A stretch of DNA of 64,000 nt from an uncultured Faecalibacterium sp. Lineage in GTDB: Bacteria > Bacillota > Clostridia > Oscillospirales > Ruminococcaceae. Shown here piece by piece: positions 42,478 to 50,327 of the stretch. The notes below the pieces were generated by a model. That model was given only the letters and a program-made list of their open reading frames with translations, did not search any database and was not told the DNA's origin. Location: positions 27,672-91,671 of the forward strand of contig CAKTBG010000005.1 in NCBI GenBank assembly GCA_934533135.1, in the 5' to 3' direction. The translations under genes were made by a program, and so were the position numbers. The stretch's first letter is position 1, and every line of letters begins with the position of its first letter.

Positions 42478-42966
42478 TTATTTTGCCGGATGGACGGCCG
42501 CAAAGACGGTCATGGCACCATCGTGGAGGAAATCGGTCCACTGATGCACCGCCGACTCTTTCCGCACCAGCACACTGCCCTGATCCAGCCGGATGTAGGT
42601 GATCTGGCTCTGGTCGATCTTCATCAGCCCGAGGCGGCTGGCCGCCTCTTCGACGCTGGTGATGTTGGTCTTACTGTTCAGCGCACTGTTATAATAGGTG
42701 TACTGGCTCTGCTCGCTGACCAGCTGCGCCTTGGCATCCTGGATCTGATCGTTCAGCTCCACCAGCTGCGCCTCGCTCCACAGCAGACTGACGGCAAACC
42801 CCACCAGCAATGCCAGCGATACCAGCTGGATGGCGTGCTGCATGGCAGCCCGCACCGGTGACAGACGGCGTTTGCCGCCTTTTTCCACCCGCAGCGGCAC
42901 CGGCCGCTGTGTCTGGGGGGTTCTTCTGCGGCGTGGTGCCGTCGTATCGTATGCTGCCTGACCCAT
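42478..42966 (-). CDS. ftsL: FtsL-like division protein
   Basis: A 162-residue bitopic protein: basic N-terminus with PRRRRTPQTQRP, one membrane segment (IQLVSLALLVGFAVSLLW, ~45-65), then a coiled coil (LVELNDQIQDAKAQLVSEQS) and the ASRLGLMKID motif typical of FtsL. It joins FtsB/FtsQ (DivIC/DivIB) at the septum. GAGGAGGAG precedes the start. It sits between rsmH and the PBP gene, the standard ftsL position. Confidence 0.9.
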   Translation of the reverse strand: MGQAAYDTTAPRRRRTPQTQRPVPLRVEKGGKRRLSPVRAAMQHAIQLVSLALLVGFAVSLLWSEAQLVELNDQIQDAKAQLVSEQSQYTYYNSALNSKTNITSVEEAASRLGLMKIDQSQITYIRLDQGSVLVRKESAVHQWTDFLHDGAMTVFAAVHPAK

Positions 42967-43005
42967 AGTGATCTCCTCCTCACGCTCTGCCGGGAGCTGC
43001 CGCTC

Positions 43006-43974
43006 TCAGCATTTTTCCAAAACCCGCAGATGCGCCGACCGGCTGCGCCGGTTTTCTTCCAGCTCCTGCGTGTTTGCTTCAATGGGTTTGCGGGTGATGA
43101 GCTTGGCCTTGGCCTTGCCGCCGCAGACGCAGACCGGAAACTCCGGCGGGCAGGTGCAGGCGGTGGCCCAGCGGCGGAACTTGTTCTTCACCAGCCGGTC
43201 TTCCAGCGAATGGAAGGTGATGACACAGAGCCGTCCGCCCGGTGCCAGATGTTCAAAGATCGCATTCAGGCCGTCGTCCAGTGCATCCAGCTCATGGTTC
43301 ACGGCGATCCGCAAGGCCTGAAACGTCCGTCGGGAGGGATTCTTGTTCTTCCGGCGTTCGGCCGGGGACATCGCGCTGGCCACGATCTCGGCCAGCTGCA
43401 GGGTCGTCTCGATGGGCGAGGCCTCCCGCGCCTCCACGATCTTTCCGGCGATCTGCCACGCATACGGCTCTTCGCCGTAATCCCGCAGGATGCGGGTCAG
43501 TTCTTCCCGGCTCTCGCGGTTGACAAGGTCGGCAGCTGTCTCGCCTTCCTGACTCATCCGCATATCCAGCGGCGCGTCAGCCCGGTACGAGAAGCCCCGT
43601 GCCGCATCGTCCAGCTGGTGGCTGGACACGCCGAGGTCGAGCAATGCACCGTTGATCTTCTCGATCCCCAGCTGCGCAAGAGCCTGCCCCGCATAGCGGA
43701 AATTGATCTGCACCACCGTAGCCGGCAGCCCGGCAAGCCGTGCCCGCGCCGTCTGCACCGCGTCGGGATCCTGATCCAGCGAGATCAGCCGCCCGCCCTT
43801 GGCGGCATCCAGCCGCAGGGCGATCTGGCGGGAATGCCCCGCGCCGCCTGCCGTTCCGTCGAGATAAATGCCAGCCGGGTCGATGGCAAGCCCGTCCAGA
43901 CACTCGTTCAGCAGCACAGGAATATGCTCAAACGAGGCCGGGTCGAACTGTGGATGGAGCGTTTCTGTTTCCAT
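43006..43974 (-). CDS. rsmH: 16S rRNA (cytosine1402-N4)-methyltransferase
   Basis: A 322-residue MraW/RsmH: FEHIPVLLNECLDGL, the AdoMet loop YLDGTAGGAGHSRQI, ALLDLGVSSHQLDDAARGFSY, FQALRIAVNHELDAL and ITFHSLEDRLVKNKF are all canonical. It methylates C1402 of 16S rRNA. It opens the division cluster, but mraZ, normally upstream, is not there. AAAGGAGG lies 9-10 bases before the ATG. Near the C-terminus CTCPPEFPVCVCG supplies a Cys cluster seen in Gram-positive RsmH. Confidence 0.97.
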   Translation of the reverse strand: METETLHPQFDPASFEHIPVLLNECLDGLAIDPAGIYLDGTAGGAGHSRQIALRLDAAKGGRLISLDQDPDAVQTARARLAGLPATVVQINFRYAGQALAQLGIEKINGALLDLGVSSHQLDDAARGFSYRADAPLDMRMSQEGETAADLVNRESREELTRILRDYGEEPYAWQIAGKIVEAREASPIETTLQLAEIVASAMSPAERRKNKNPSRRTFQALRIAVNHELDALDDGLNAIFEHLAPGGRLCVITFHSLEDRLVKNKFRRWATACTCPPEFPVCVCGGKAKAKLITRKPIEANTQELEENRRSRSAHLRVLEKC

Positions 43975-44069
43975 GGCACCCCAGCCTCCTTTCGGTTTTT
44001 TCGGAGTAATTGCACCGGCAAAGGCGTTCTTTGCCCGGTATTCCGGACAAGCCCTGCGGATACAGTTTT

Positions 44070-44098
44070 ATTGTAGCAAATCAAGCCCTCGATTGCAA
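44070..44098 (-). promoter_or_regulatory. Promoter of the division/cell-wall operon
   Basis: Minus strand: TTGCAA (44098-44093), 17-base spacer, TACAAT (44075-44070), about 95 bases before rsmH. No other strong promoter was found down to murE. Confidence 0.75.
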
Positions 44099-44133
44099 GG
44101 TTTTTCACAGGGTTTTCTCCTGCAAAATGTGAC

Positions 44134-44176
44134 AAAAAAAGCCCCTGTGAGCCGTCACTTTTGCTCACAGAGGCGT
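44134..44176 (-). terminator. Terminator of the rsmD operon
   Basis: GCCCCTGTGAGC (44141-44152) pairs with GCTCACAGAGGC (44163-44174), with TTTTTTT next on the minus strand. Confidence 0.9.
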
Positions 44177-44209
44177 CGTTCTTGTTTCCAGAGATTCCCA
44201 CGGCTGGGA

Positions 44210-44671
44210 TCACAGCCCCTTGCGGGGGTTCTGGCGGAGATTTGCCCGCACGCTCTTGACCTGCGCGGCGTTTTCCGCCATGGTATCCTCGGTGGTCTTG
44301 AGCATATTATCGCAGTAATCCGTCACGGTCTGGCGGAGGGTCCGGGCTTCGGTCTGTGCGGCAGAGACGATCTCCGAAGCGCGCTGCTGTGCGGCCTTGA
44401 CGATCTCGGCCTCGCTGACCAGAATGCGTGCCCGCTCCTCGGCCTTTTTGACGATGGCCTGTGCCTGCGCGTTGGCCGATTCGATGAGCTGGGCGCGGTC
44501 GCTGACGATGGACTGCGCCTGCCGCAGCTCCACGGGCAGGTTGGCGCGGACCTCGTCCAGATAATCCCGGATCTGCTCCACATCCACGATCCGCTTGCCG
44601 CCGGACAGCGGCATCCCCGCACTCTCTTCCAGCGTATCCTCAATGGTGTCCAAAAGCTCGTTTACGTTCAT
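44210..44671 (-). CDS. Helical coiled-coil protein of unknown function
   Basis: A 153-residue protein, predicted almost all helix. MNVNELLDTIEDTLEESAGM is followed by GGKRIVDVEQIRDYLDEVRANLP, then a long coiled coil rich in Ala, Glu, Arg (residues 50-130), with no membrane segment. Similar proteins are often found beside rsmD/coaD in Clostridia and resemble ATP-synthase b/DivIVA-like coils, but no function is established. It overlaps rsmD by four bases (ATGA), so it is translationally coupled. GGAGGGGGAG precedes the start at 44671. Confidence 0.8.
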   Translation of the reverse strand: MNVNELLDTIEDTLEESAGMPLSGGKRIVDVEQIRDYLDEVRANLPVELRQAQSIVSDRAQLIESANAQAQAIVKKAEERARILVSEAEIVKAAQQRASEIVSAAQTEARTLRQTVTDYCDNMLKTTEDTMAENAAQVKSVRANLRQNPRKGL

Positions 44672-45231
44672 GCTTGCTCCCCCTCCTGCGGCATGGGCTT
44701 TGTGTATTTCCACAGCAGCACCTTGCCGTGCTTGTATTGTTTTTTCAGCGTCAGGCCGCCCACCGCGGCGGGCAGAACGATGCCGGTCTCGCTCTCGCAC
44801 AGGACGATGCCGCCGGGTGCCGTCACCTTATCCACAGCGGGCAGGATCGCTTCCAGTGTACCATTCCGGAAGGGCGGGTCCAGCAGAACGAGGTCGAACT
44901 GCTCATGGCAGGCCAAAAGATACCGTGCCGCCTCGCCGATGTTGACCCGGCTGCGGTCGAACACGCCGCAGTTTTTGCAGTTTTTCATCACGATGTTCAC
45001 GGCGTCGCGGTTCTCGTCCAGAAACACGCACCGTGCCGCCCCGCGAGAAAGAGCCTCGATGCCCAGCTGTCCGCTGCCGGCGTACAGATCCAGCACTCTG
45101 GCTCCGGGCAGATCGAACTGAACGACGCTGAACATCGCTTCCTTGACCTGATCGAGGGTCGGGCGGGTCACATCGGTGCCGGGCAGAGCCTCGAGCCGTC
45201 TGCCGCGGGCTTCTCCTGCAATTACACGCAT
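44668..45231 (-). CDS. rsmD: 16S rRNA (guanine966-N2)-methyltransferase
   Basis: A 187-residue RsmD: MRVIAGEARGRRLEALPG at the start, TRPTLDQVKEAMFSVV, AdoMet loop VLDLYAGSGQLGIEALSRGA, and catalytic LVLLDPPF. It methylates G966 of 16S rRNA. The start at 45231 has AAAGGAGG seven bases upstream; an ATG at 45252 overlaps that site. It is followed by the coiled-coil gene, not by coaD as in many Firmicutes. Confidence 0.95.
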   Translation of the reverse strand: MRVIAGEARGRRLEALPGTDVTRPTLDQVKEAMFSVVQFDLPGARVLDLYAGSGQLGIEALSRGAARCVFLDENRDAVNIVMKNCKNCGVFDRSRVNIGEAARYLLACHEQFDLVLLDPPFRNGTLEAILPAVDKVTAPGGIVLCESETGIVLPAAVGGLTLKKQYKHGKVLLWKYTKPMPQEGEQA

Positions 45232-45400
45232 GGGGCAGCCTCCTTTATCCATGGAATGGAAAACATTCTGTTTGCATCTTTATATTATTGCCTGCATCCC
45301 CGCCTTTGTCAAGGGCGTTCCTTGCGCCGCGGGCGGGTTTATGTTAAAATTACAGCAGTGCGCCGGGTGTTTTGCGGCGCAGGAAGGAGAGTATTCTGCT

Positions 45401-46021
45401 ATGAAAGTCCTGCTCATCAACGGCAGCCCCCACGCCGAGGGCTGCACCTACACCGCCCTGTCTCTGGTGGCTGGCGAGCTGAACGCCGCGGGCATCGAGA
45501 CCGAGATCCTCAACGTCGGCACCCAGCCCGTGGGCGGCTGCATCGGCTGCGGCGGCTGTGCTTCCGGCAGCGGCTGCGTCTTCGGCGGCGTGGTCAACGA
45601 GGCCATCGAGAAAGCCAAGACCGCCGATGGCTTTGTGTTCGGCAGCCCGGTCCATTATGCGTCGGCCTCCGGCAACATGACCAGCTTCATGGATCGTCTG
45701 TCCTATGCGGGCGGAAAGTATCTGGCCTACAAGCCCGCCGCCATTTGCTGCTCGGCCCGCCGCGCCGGAACCACCACCACCCTCGACCAGCTGGTCAAAT
45801 ATCCGCAGTTCTTCCATATGCCGCTGGTCAACGGCTCCTACTGGGCCATGGTGCATGGCTCCAAGCCCGAGCAGGTGTTGCAGGACGAAGAGGGCTGCGC
45901 CGTCATGAAGGAGCTTGGCCGCAATATGGCATGGCTACTCCGTTGCATTGAAGCAGGCAAGGCCGCCGGCATCTCCCACCCGGAGAATCCCCGCCGCCCC
46001 ATGACCAACTTTATTCGGTAA
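45401..46021 (+). CDS. NADPH-dependent FMN reductase / iron-sulfur flavoprotein-like
   Basis: A 206-residue flavodoxin-fold protein. LLINGSPHAEGCTYTALSLV is the FMN phosphate loop; GGCIGCGGCASGSGCVF carries the compact Cys motif of iron-sulfur flavoproteins; FGSPVHYASASGNMTSFMDR is the second FMN loop. It likely reduces flavin or quinones using NAD(P)H. AAGGAGAG lies 11 bases before the ATG; the upstream open frame to 45176 is not coding. It diverges from rsmD. Confidence 0.87.
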   Translation: MKVLLINGSPHAEGCTYTALSLVAGELNAAGIETEILNVGTQPVGGCIGCGGCASGSGCVFGGVVNEAIEKAKTADGFVFGSPVHYASASGNMTSFMDRLSYAGGKYLAYKPAAICCSARRAGTTTTLDQLVKYPQFFHMPLVNGSYWAMVHGSKPEQVLQDEEGCAVMKELGRNMAWLLRCIEAGKAAGISHPENPRRPMTNFIR

Positions 46022-46040
46022 AGCGAACCAAAACGCTTCC

Positions 46041-46069
46041 TTGACAAAGTTCAGGAAAGCCGCTATAAT
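46041..46069 (+). promoter_or_regulatory. Consensus promoter of the putative antitoxin RNA
   Basis: TTGACA (46041-46046), 17-base spacer, TATAAT (46064-46069): exact consensus at both boxes. No open reading frame follows; the transcript would meet a terminator about 100 bases on. Confidence 0.9.
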
Positions 46070-46075
46070 GAGCAT

Positions 46076-46176
46076 AGAAAAGGTGCTGCCTGCAAGGGTC
46101 AGCTCCCGTTCCCGTCAATCAAAAAGAGCTTGATCACACGAGTTTGGAAGACAGCGGTGATCAAGCTTTTTTGTTG
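46076..46176 (+). ncRNA. Putative antisense antitoxin RNA, ~100 nt
   Basis: Expected from the perfect promoter at 46041-46069 to the terminator stem 46127-46137/46157-46167 followed by TTTTTT. No ribosome binding site or start is in register. Its last ~55 nt are complementary to the 3' end of the convergent toxin mRNA, including the final codons and terminator. Its 5' part (AAGGTGCTGCCTGCA...GCTCCCGT.CCCGT) closely matches, in the same sense, the 5' leader of the toxin mRNA, and can fold GGCA...TGCC. Confidence 0.75.
46121..46172. terminator. Shared bidirectional terminator of toxin mRNA and antitoxin RNA
   Basis: AGCTTGATCAC (46127-46137) pairs with GTGATCAAGCT (46157-46167); TTTTTT follows on the plus strand and TCTTTTT on the minus strand. 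The toxin stop codon lies within the stem. Confidence 0.9.
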
Positions 46177-46295
46177 TCTTCATTCTTCTGAGAAGTCTTT
46201 GTCGTGACCTCAAAGGTCAGGCGGATCACATCGACGATCAATCCCAGCAAGCTGAAAATGACCATCAGAAGCGTCAGAGTCTCCATCAGATTCAT
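46161..46295 (-). CDS. Small hydrophobic peptide, putative type I toxin (TxpA/holin-like)
   Basis: A 44-residue peptide too short for routine gene calling: MNLMETLTLLMVIFSLLGLI, then VDVIRLTF and a polar, Lys-rich tail ending NKKA. One membrane helix (residues ~6-27) with a charged C-terminus is the pattern of TxpA/BsrG/Fst-type toxins and of the 'holin-like toxin' family in Firmicutes, which often begin MxxxETLxLL. The ribosome binding site GGGAGGG lies seven bases before the ATG. The mRNA would run from ~46449 to ~46120, with a ~150-nt structured leader, and its 3' end is overlapped by the convergent RNA. Membrane damage when derepressed is inferred, not shown. Confidence 0.8.
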   Translation of the reverse strand: MNLMETLTLLMVIFSLLGLIVDVIRLTFEVTTKTSQKNEDNKKA

Positions 46296-46455
46296 TTGAC
46301 ATCCCTCCCTTCGCCCATAGGCTCCGGGAAGTTTCTTTCAAAAAAGTCCGTTCCCGGTGCTTGCTTCATTCCGTGGAATGGTTCAGCGAACGGGTACGGG
46401 AGCATGACCACCTATCAATGCAGGCAGCACCTTGCCGCTTTTCGGCGGCATTTTC

Positions 46456-46484
46456 AGTGTAACATATGTTCCGTGAAAATGCAA
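46456..46484 (-). promoter_or_regulatory. Promoter of the putative toxin mRNA
   Basis: Minus strand: TTGCAT (46484-46479), 17-base spacer, TACACT (46461-46456). The leader begins with a GCCGC...GCGGC hairpin. Confidence 0.75.
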
Positions 46485-46636
46485 TTGAATCTTATGCCTC
46501 CTTCCAATTTGAATGTCGCTATTCCTGAGAGCTGCTGGTGATCGTTCCGCAGCTCTTTTTGATTGCAAAAACCATTGGCAAAACTGCTGGAAATCCGTGT
46601 CAATTTTTGGCACAGTGCCGAAGTTTGGGAAAGAGG

Positions 46637-46665
46637 TTGACACCGGGTTTCCGGGGGGATAAGAT
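46637..46665 (+). promoter_or_regulatory. Promoter of the Ser-rich lipoprotein with a G6 run in the spacer
   Basis: TTGACA (46637-46642), 17-base spacer with GGGGGG (46653-46658), TAAGAT (46660-46665). Third case in the window of a G run between the promoter boxes of an exported-protein gene. The part 46,485-46,636 shows nothing else definable. Confidence 0.7.
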
Positions 46666-46730
46666 GGGGTCAAACGGCGGTTTATTTTGGGAAGACCGTC
46701 GGCAACCATCGAAAACGGAGGTATCTTATT

Positions 46731-47618
46731 ATGCGTATGATGAAACGTGCTGCCGTAGGCATTCTGGCCGCGGTAATGGCTCTTTCGATGCTGACCGCCT
46801 GCGGCGGCGCAAGTGCCGGCCCCAGCACCAGCGGTTCCACCAGCACGGGCGGCTCCAGCAACCCCGGCAGCTCCAGCAGCTCGTCCGCTTCCAGCTCCGA
46901 AAGCAACGGCAGCAGCTCCAGCAGCAGTTCGTCCAGCAACAGCTCTTCTTCCACGAAGCTTACTTATAAGGCCAGCCTGACCAATAAGTACAATCTGCAG
47001 CGTTACAATTCCAAGACGTGGTATCAGAAGACGGCTCAGATCGACTCGGATGGCGAACGGAACATCTATGAAACCGCCCTGGTGTTCGGCAGTGATCACC
47101 GGGTTCAGAAATCCTATTACAAGAGCAGCTACGCCAACGGATCCGCATACGAATCCCTTATGATCGACAGAACCAACTATACGCTCTATCGGGATGCCAA
47201 GATCGCAACCACCAGCATCTATAAGTCCAACGGCAGCAGTTCTTCCTCTGAGGGCGAATTCTACCGGATGGATTCCATCGTCAAGACGACCCAGAAAGTG
47301 GACAATGTCTCTTACTATACCGAAGTTACGACCTATAAAGGCGACAAGACCGGCAAAATCATGACCCAATCTTACTGTTTTGACACCACAGGCAAGCTGG
47401 TCTACCTGATTTCGTCGGAAAATGGCCAAGAGTACAAGACCCACATCTTGGATTACGGCCCCTCCATCCCGAGCAGTGTCCTCATGGAGATCCCCAGCGA
47501 CTGGTCTGTTTACACCTTCGATTACACCACCACCCCGAAGACCGTTACCGATGCCGCTGGCAACAAGCTGACCGAAGATGAGATCGCTCAGCTTAACGAG
47601 AAAATTTATAAGTGGTAA
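46731..47618 (+). CDS. Ser-rich lipoprotein of unknown function
   Basis: A 295-residue protein: signal peptide with lipobox MLTACGG (Cys near residue 24), a Ser/Gly/Asn-rich linker (residues 30-75), then a soluble domain with KTWYQKTAQIDSDGERNIYE and a C-terminus TPKTVTDAAGNKLTEDEIAQ. The domain has repeating beta-strand-like patterns, and I cannot assign it to a family. GGAGG precedes the ATG by about ten bases. Anchored on the outer face of the membrane; function unknown. The long Ser linker resembles that of the lipoprotein at 20599. Confidence 0.88.
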   Translation: MRMMKRAAVGILAAVMALSMLTACGGASAGPSTSGSTSTGGSSNPGSSSSSSASSSESNGSSSSSSSSSNSSSSTKLTYKASLTNKYNLQRYNSKTWYQKTAQIDSDGERNIYETALVFGSDHRVQKSYYKSSYANGSAYESLMIDRTNYTLYRDAKIATTSIYKSNGSSSSSEGEFYRMDSIVKTTQKVDNVSYYTEVTTYKGDKTGKIMTQSYCFDTTGKLVYLISSENGQEYKTHILDYGPSIPSSVLMEIPSDWSVYTFDYTTTPKTVTDAAGNKLTEDEIAQLNEKIYKW

Positions 47619-47652
47619 TCCGTTTTCACTCTGTCCTGTTTTGATCGCATTT

Positions 47653-47697
47653 CGTCCTCCGCACAAGTCTTGGCTTCTGCGGAGGACTTTTTGTTGC
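47653..47697 (+). terminator. Terminator of the Ser-rich lipoprotein gene
   Basis: GTCCTCCGCA pairs with TGCGGAGGAC around a 16-base loop, then TTTTTG. Confidence 0.9.
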
Positions 47698-47810
47698 TGT
47701 TTTCGGAATTTTTATTCCGAAACGGCTGAAATCCCCGCGCAGAGCTTTTTTCGTTCATAACTTTATGATAAGATAAAATATAAAGTATTTGGTATCATGG
47801 AGAACAGGCG

Positions 47811-50198
47811 ATGGAACATTACGATTGGAACGACGGCTGGCTGTTCACCCCCGTGTTTGACCCGGCGATCGTAAAGCCGGACTGCCCCGAAAGCGGGCTG
47901 ACCCCGGTGCGCATCCCCCACACCGTGAAGGTCCTGCCCTATAACTACTGCAACGAGAACGACTACCAGCGGCTTTCGGGCTACCGGCGGGAGTTTTTTG
48001 CGCCCAAAGAGTGGGAGGGCCGCACGGTGCTGCTGACCTTTGGAGCCGTGGCGCACGACGCCACCGTGTTCTGCAATGGGCGGCGGCTGTTCCACCACGG
48101 CTGCGGTTACACCGCCTTTACCGTGGATCTGACCGGTGCGCTGCGCCTCGGGGAAAAGAATGTCGTCGCCGTCCGGTGCGACAGCCGCGAAGATCTGAAC
48201 ATCCCGCCCTTCGGCGGGCAGATCGACGCCCTGACCTACGGCGGCATCTACCGGGCGGTCTCGCTGGACATCAAGGAACCGGCTTATCTGCGGGACATCT
48301 TCATCGAAGCCCGCGCCGAGGGCGATTTCCGGATCTACAGCTCCACTGTGGGCGAGACGGTCGGCTGCACGCTGCAGGCCGAGATCCGCAGCCCCGCCGG
48401 GAGTCGCGCCGTCTACACCGGCGAGCTGTCCATCCCCATCACGGGCACGCTGAACGGCGTACACCCATGGAGCATCGACCACCCGTTCCTCTATACCCTC
48501 ACCGTCCGGCTCATCCGCCCCGGCACCAACGGCCTGCCCGACCGGGTCTTGGACGAACGTTCCACCCGGTTCGGTTTCCGGACGCTTCAGTTCGTGGCGG
48601 GCGGCCTCTACCTCAACGGCCAGCGGGTGGAGCTGCGGGGGCTCAACCGCCACCAGAGCTATGCCTATCAGGGCGATGCCATGCCCGACAGCATCCAGCG
48701 GCTGGACGCCCAGTTTCTGAAAAAGACGCTGGGCTGCAATGCCGTCCGCACCAGCCACTCCCCCCAGAGCCCGGCCTTCCTCGACGCCTGCGATGAGCTG
48801 GGGCTGCTGGTCTTTGCCGAGATCCCCGGCTGGCAGCACATCGGCGACGAGGCGTGGAAAGCGCAGGCGTTGCAGAACTGCCGCGAGATGGTCTGCCAGT
48901 GCCGCAACCACCCCAGCATCTTCCTGTGGGGGGTGCGGATCAACGGCAGTGCCGACGACGAAGCCTTCTACAAGCGCACCAACGAGGCCGTCCACCGGCT
49001 CGACCCCACCCGGCCTACGGGCGGTGCCCGGAACACCCGGAAGAGCCAATTGCTGGAGGACGTGTATGCCTACAACGATTATTCGTACAGCGGGCGGGGT
49101 TCCGGCTGCGAAGCCCGCGCCTCCGTCACCCCCGATCTCCGCAAAGGCTACCTCATCAGCGAGTTTGGCGGGCAGAAGTTCCCGGCCAAAGCCTTTGACG
49201 ACGAGCCGCACCGTCTGGCGCAGGCCCTGCAGTATGCCTCCGTCCTCAACGATGCCATCGCCCAGCAGGGCTGCGCGGGCAGCTTTGGCTGGTGCATGAC
49301 CGATTACAACACCCACCGGGAGTTTGGCAGCGGCGACCGGATCAGCTACCACGGCGTGATGGATCTCTTCCGCAACCCGAAGCTCTCCGCCGCCGTCTAT
49401 GCCAGCCAAAAGACCCCCCGCGCCCCCTCCGACCTCGTGCTGGAAGTCTCGTCCAGCATGGCTCTGGGCGACCATCCGGGCGGGTTTGCGGGAGCCTGCT
49501 GGGTCTTTACCAACGCCGAAAGCGTCCGGCTCTACCGGGGCAACGATTTCATCGCCGAGTTCACCCCCGACCGCCGGGGTCGGTTTGCCGCCCTGCCCCA
49601 CCCGCCCATCGAGATCCACGATTTCGTCGGCTCCCTGCTGGAAAAATACGAAGGGCTTGACCGGACGGCGGCTCCGCAGGTGGCCGCCATCCTCAACGAA
49701 ATGCGCCGGGATGCGCTGGAGCTTTCGCCCCTGTCCCGGGCGCGGATGCTCTCGCTCCGGCTGAGCTGGAACGACCTGCTCCGGATGTACTACAAATACA
49801 TCGGCGTGCTGGGCGGCCCGGCTTCCGTCTACCGGTTTGAGGCGGTCTGGCACGGCCGCGCCGTCAAGACCGTCATCAAGGAGCCGGTGCAGAGCGTCCG
49901 GCTGGAATGCACCGTCCACAACCCCATCCTGACCGACGGCCCCACTTGGGATTGCGCCGCCGTCCGGCTGCGCGCCATCGACCAGAACGGCAACCTCCTG
50001 CCCTATTGCGGCGAGGCGGTCCAGCTTTCGGTGGAAGGGCCGCTGACCATCCTCGGCCCCAGCATCGTTCCCCTGCGGGGCGGCATGGCGGGCACCTACC
50101 TTGCCACCACCGGCGAGGCCGGCCGCGCCGTCCTCCACTGCAGGATGGAGGGTGCGCTGGACACCGAAGCTGCCCTCACCATCCGCAGGCGGGGTTAA
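47811..50198 (+). CDS. Glycoside hydrolase family 2 protein lacking the acid/base Glu
   Basis: A 795-residue cytosolic protein with GH2 layout: jelly-roll sugar-binding domain (YRREFF, GGIYRAVSLDI) to ~170, Ig-like domain to ~265, TIM barrel (LRGLNRHQSY, NAVRTSHSPQSPAFLDACDELGL), then C-terminal Ig-like domains. The nucleophile Glu451 in LISEFGG is present. The acid/base site, where relatives read WGVRINES, reads WGVRINGS, with Gly379 replacing Glu (codon GGC at 48945). It is therefore either inactive, uses another residue, or acts by a different route. Probably of beta-galactosidase/glucuronidase ancestry. Confidence 0.88.
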   Translation: MEHYDWNDGWLFTPVFDPAIVKPDCPESGLTPVRIPHTVKVLPYNYCNENDYQRLSGYRREFFAPKEWEGRTVLLTFGAVAHDATVFCNGRRLFHHGCGYTAFTVDLTGALRLGEKNVVAVRCDSREDLNIPPFGGQIDALTYGGIYRAVSLDIKEPAYLRDIFIEARAEGDFRIYSSTVGETVGCTLQAEIRSPAGSRAVYTGELSIPITGTLNGVHPWSIDHPFLYTLTVRLIRPGTNGLPDRVLDERSTRFGFRTLQFVAGGLYLNGQRVELRGLNRHQSYAYQGDAMPDSIQRLDAQFLKKTLGCNAVRTSHSPQSPAFLDACDELGLLVFAEIPGWQHIGDEAWKAQALQNCREMVCQCRNHPSIFLWGVRINGSADDEAFYKRTNEAVHRLDPTRPTGGARNTRKSQLLEDVYAYNDYSYSGRGSGCEARASVTPDLRKGYLISEFGGQKFPAKAFDDEPHRLAQALQYASVLNDAIAQQGCAGSFGWCMTDYNTHREFGSGDRISYHGVMDLFRNPKLSAAVYASQKTPRAPSDLVLEVSSSMALGDHPGGFAGACWVFTNAESVRLYRGNDFIAEFTPDRRGRFAALPHPPIEIHDFVGSLLEKYEGLDRTAAPQVAAILNEMRRDALELSPLSRARMLSLRLSWNDLLRMYYKYIGVLGGPASVYRFEAVWHGRAVKTVIKEPVQSVRLECTVHNPILTDGPTWDCAAVRLRAIDQNGNLLPYCGEAVQLSVEGPLTILGPSIVPLRGGMAGTYLATTGEAGRAVLHCRMEGALDTEAALTIRRRG

Positions 50199-50327
50199 AT
50201 GTCGTCCTTTTACAACAGATTTGCACTCTGTTCAAAATTTTATCATGGTTCCATGGTATCCTGAAACTACAAGCAAACAGTGCGGCTTTCTGCCGCTTCC
50301 ATCTGCCGATAAAGGAATGAGAGATCT

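Noticed and set aside
46296..46541. 81-codon plus-strand frame in the toxin leader region
   Set aside because: No ribosome binding site and no protein-like composition. The region is better explained as the leader and promoter of the minus-strand small gene.
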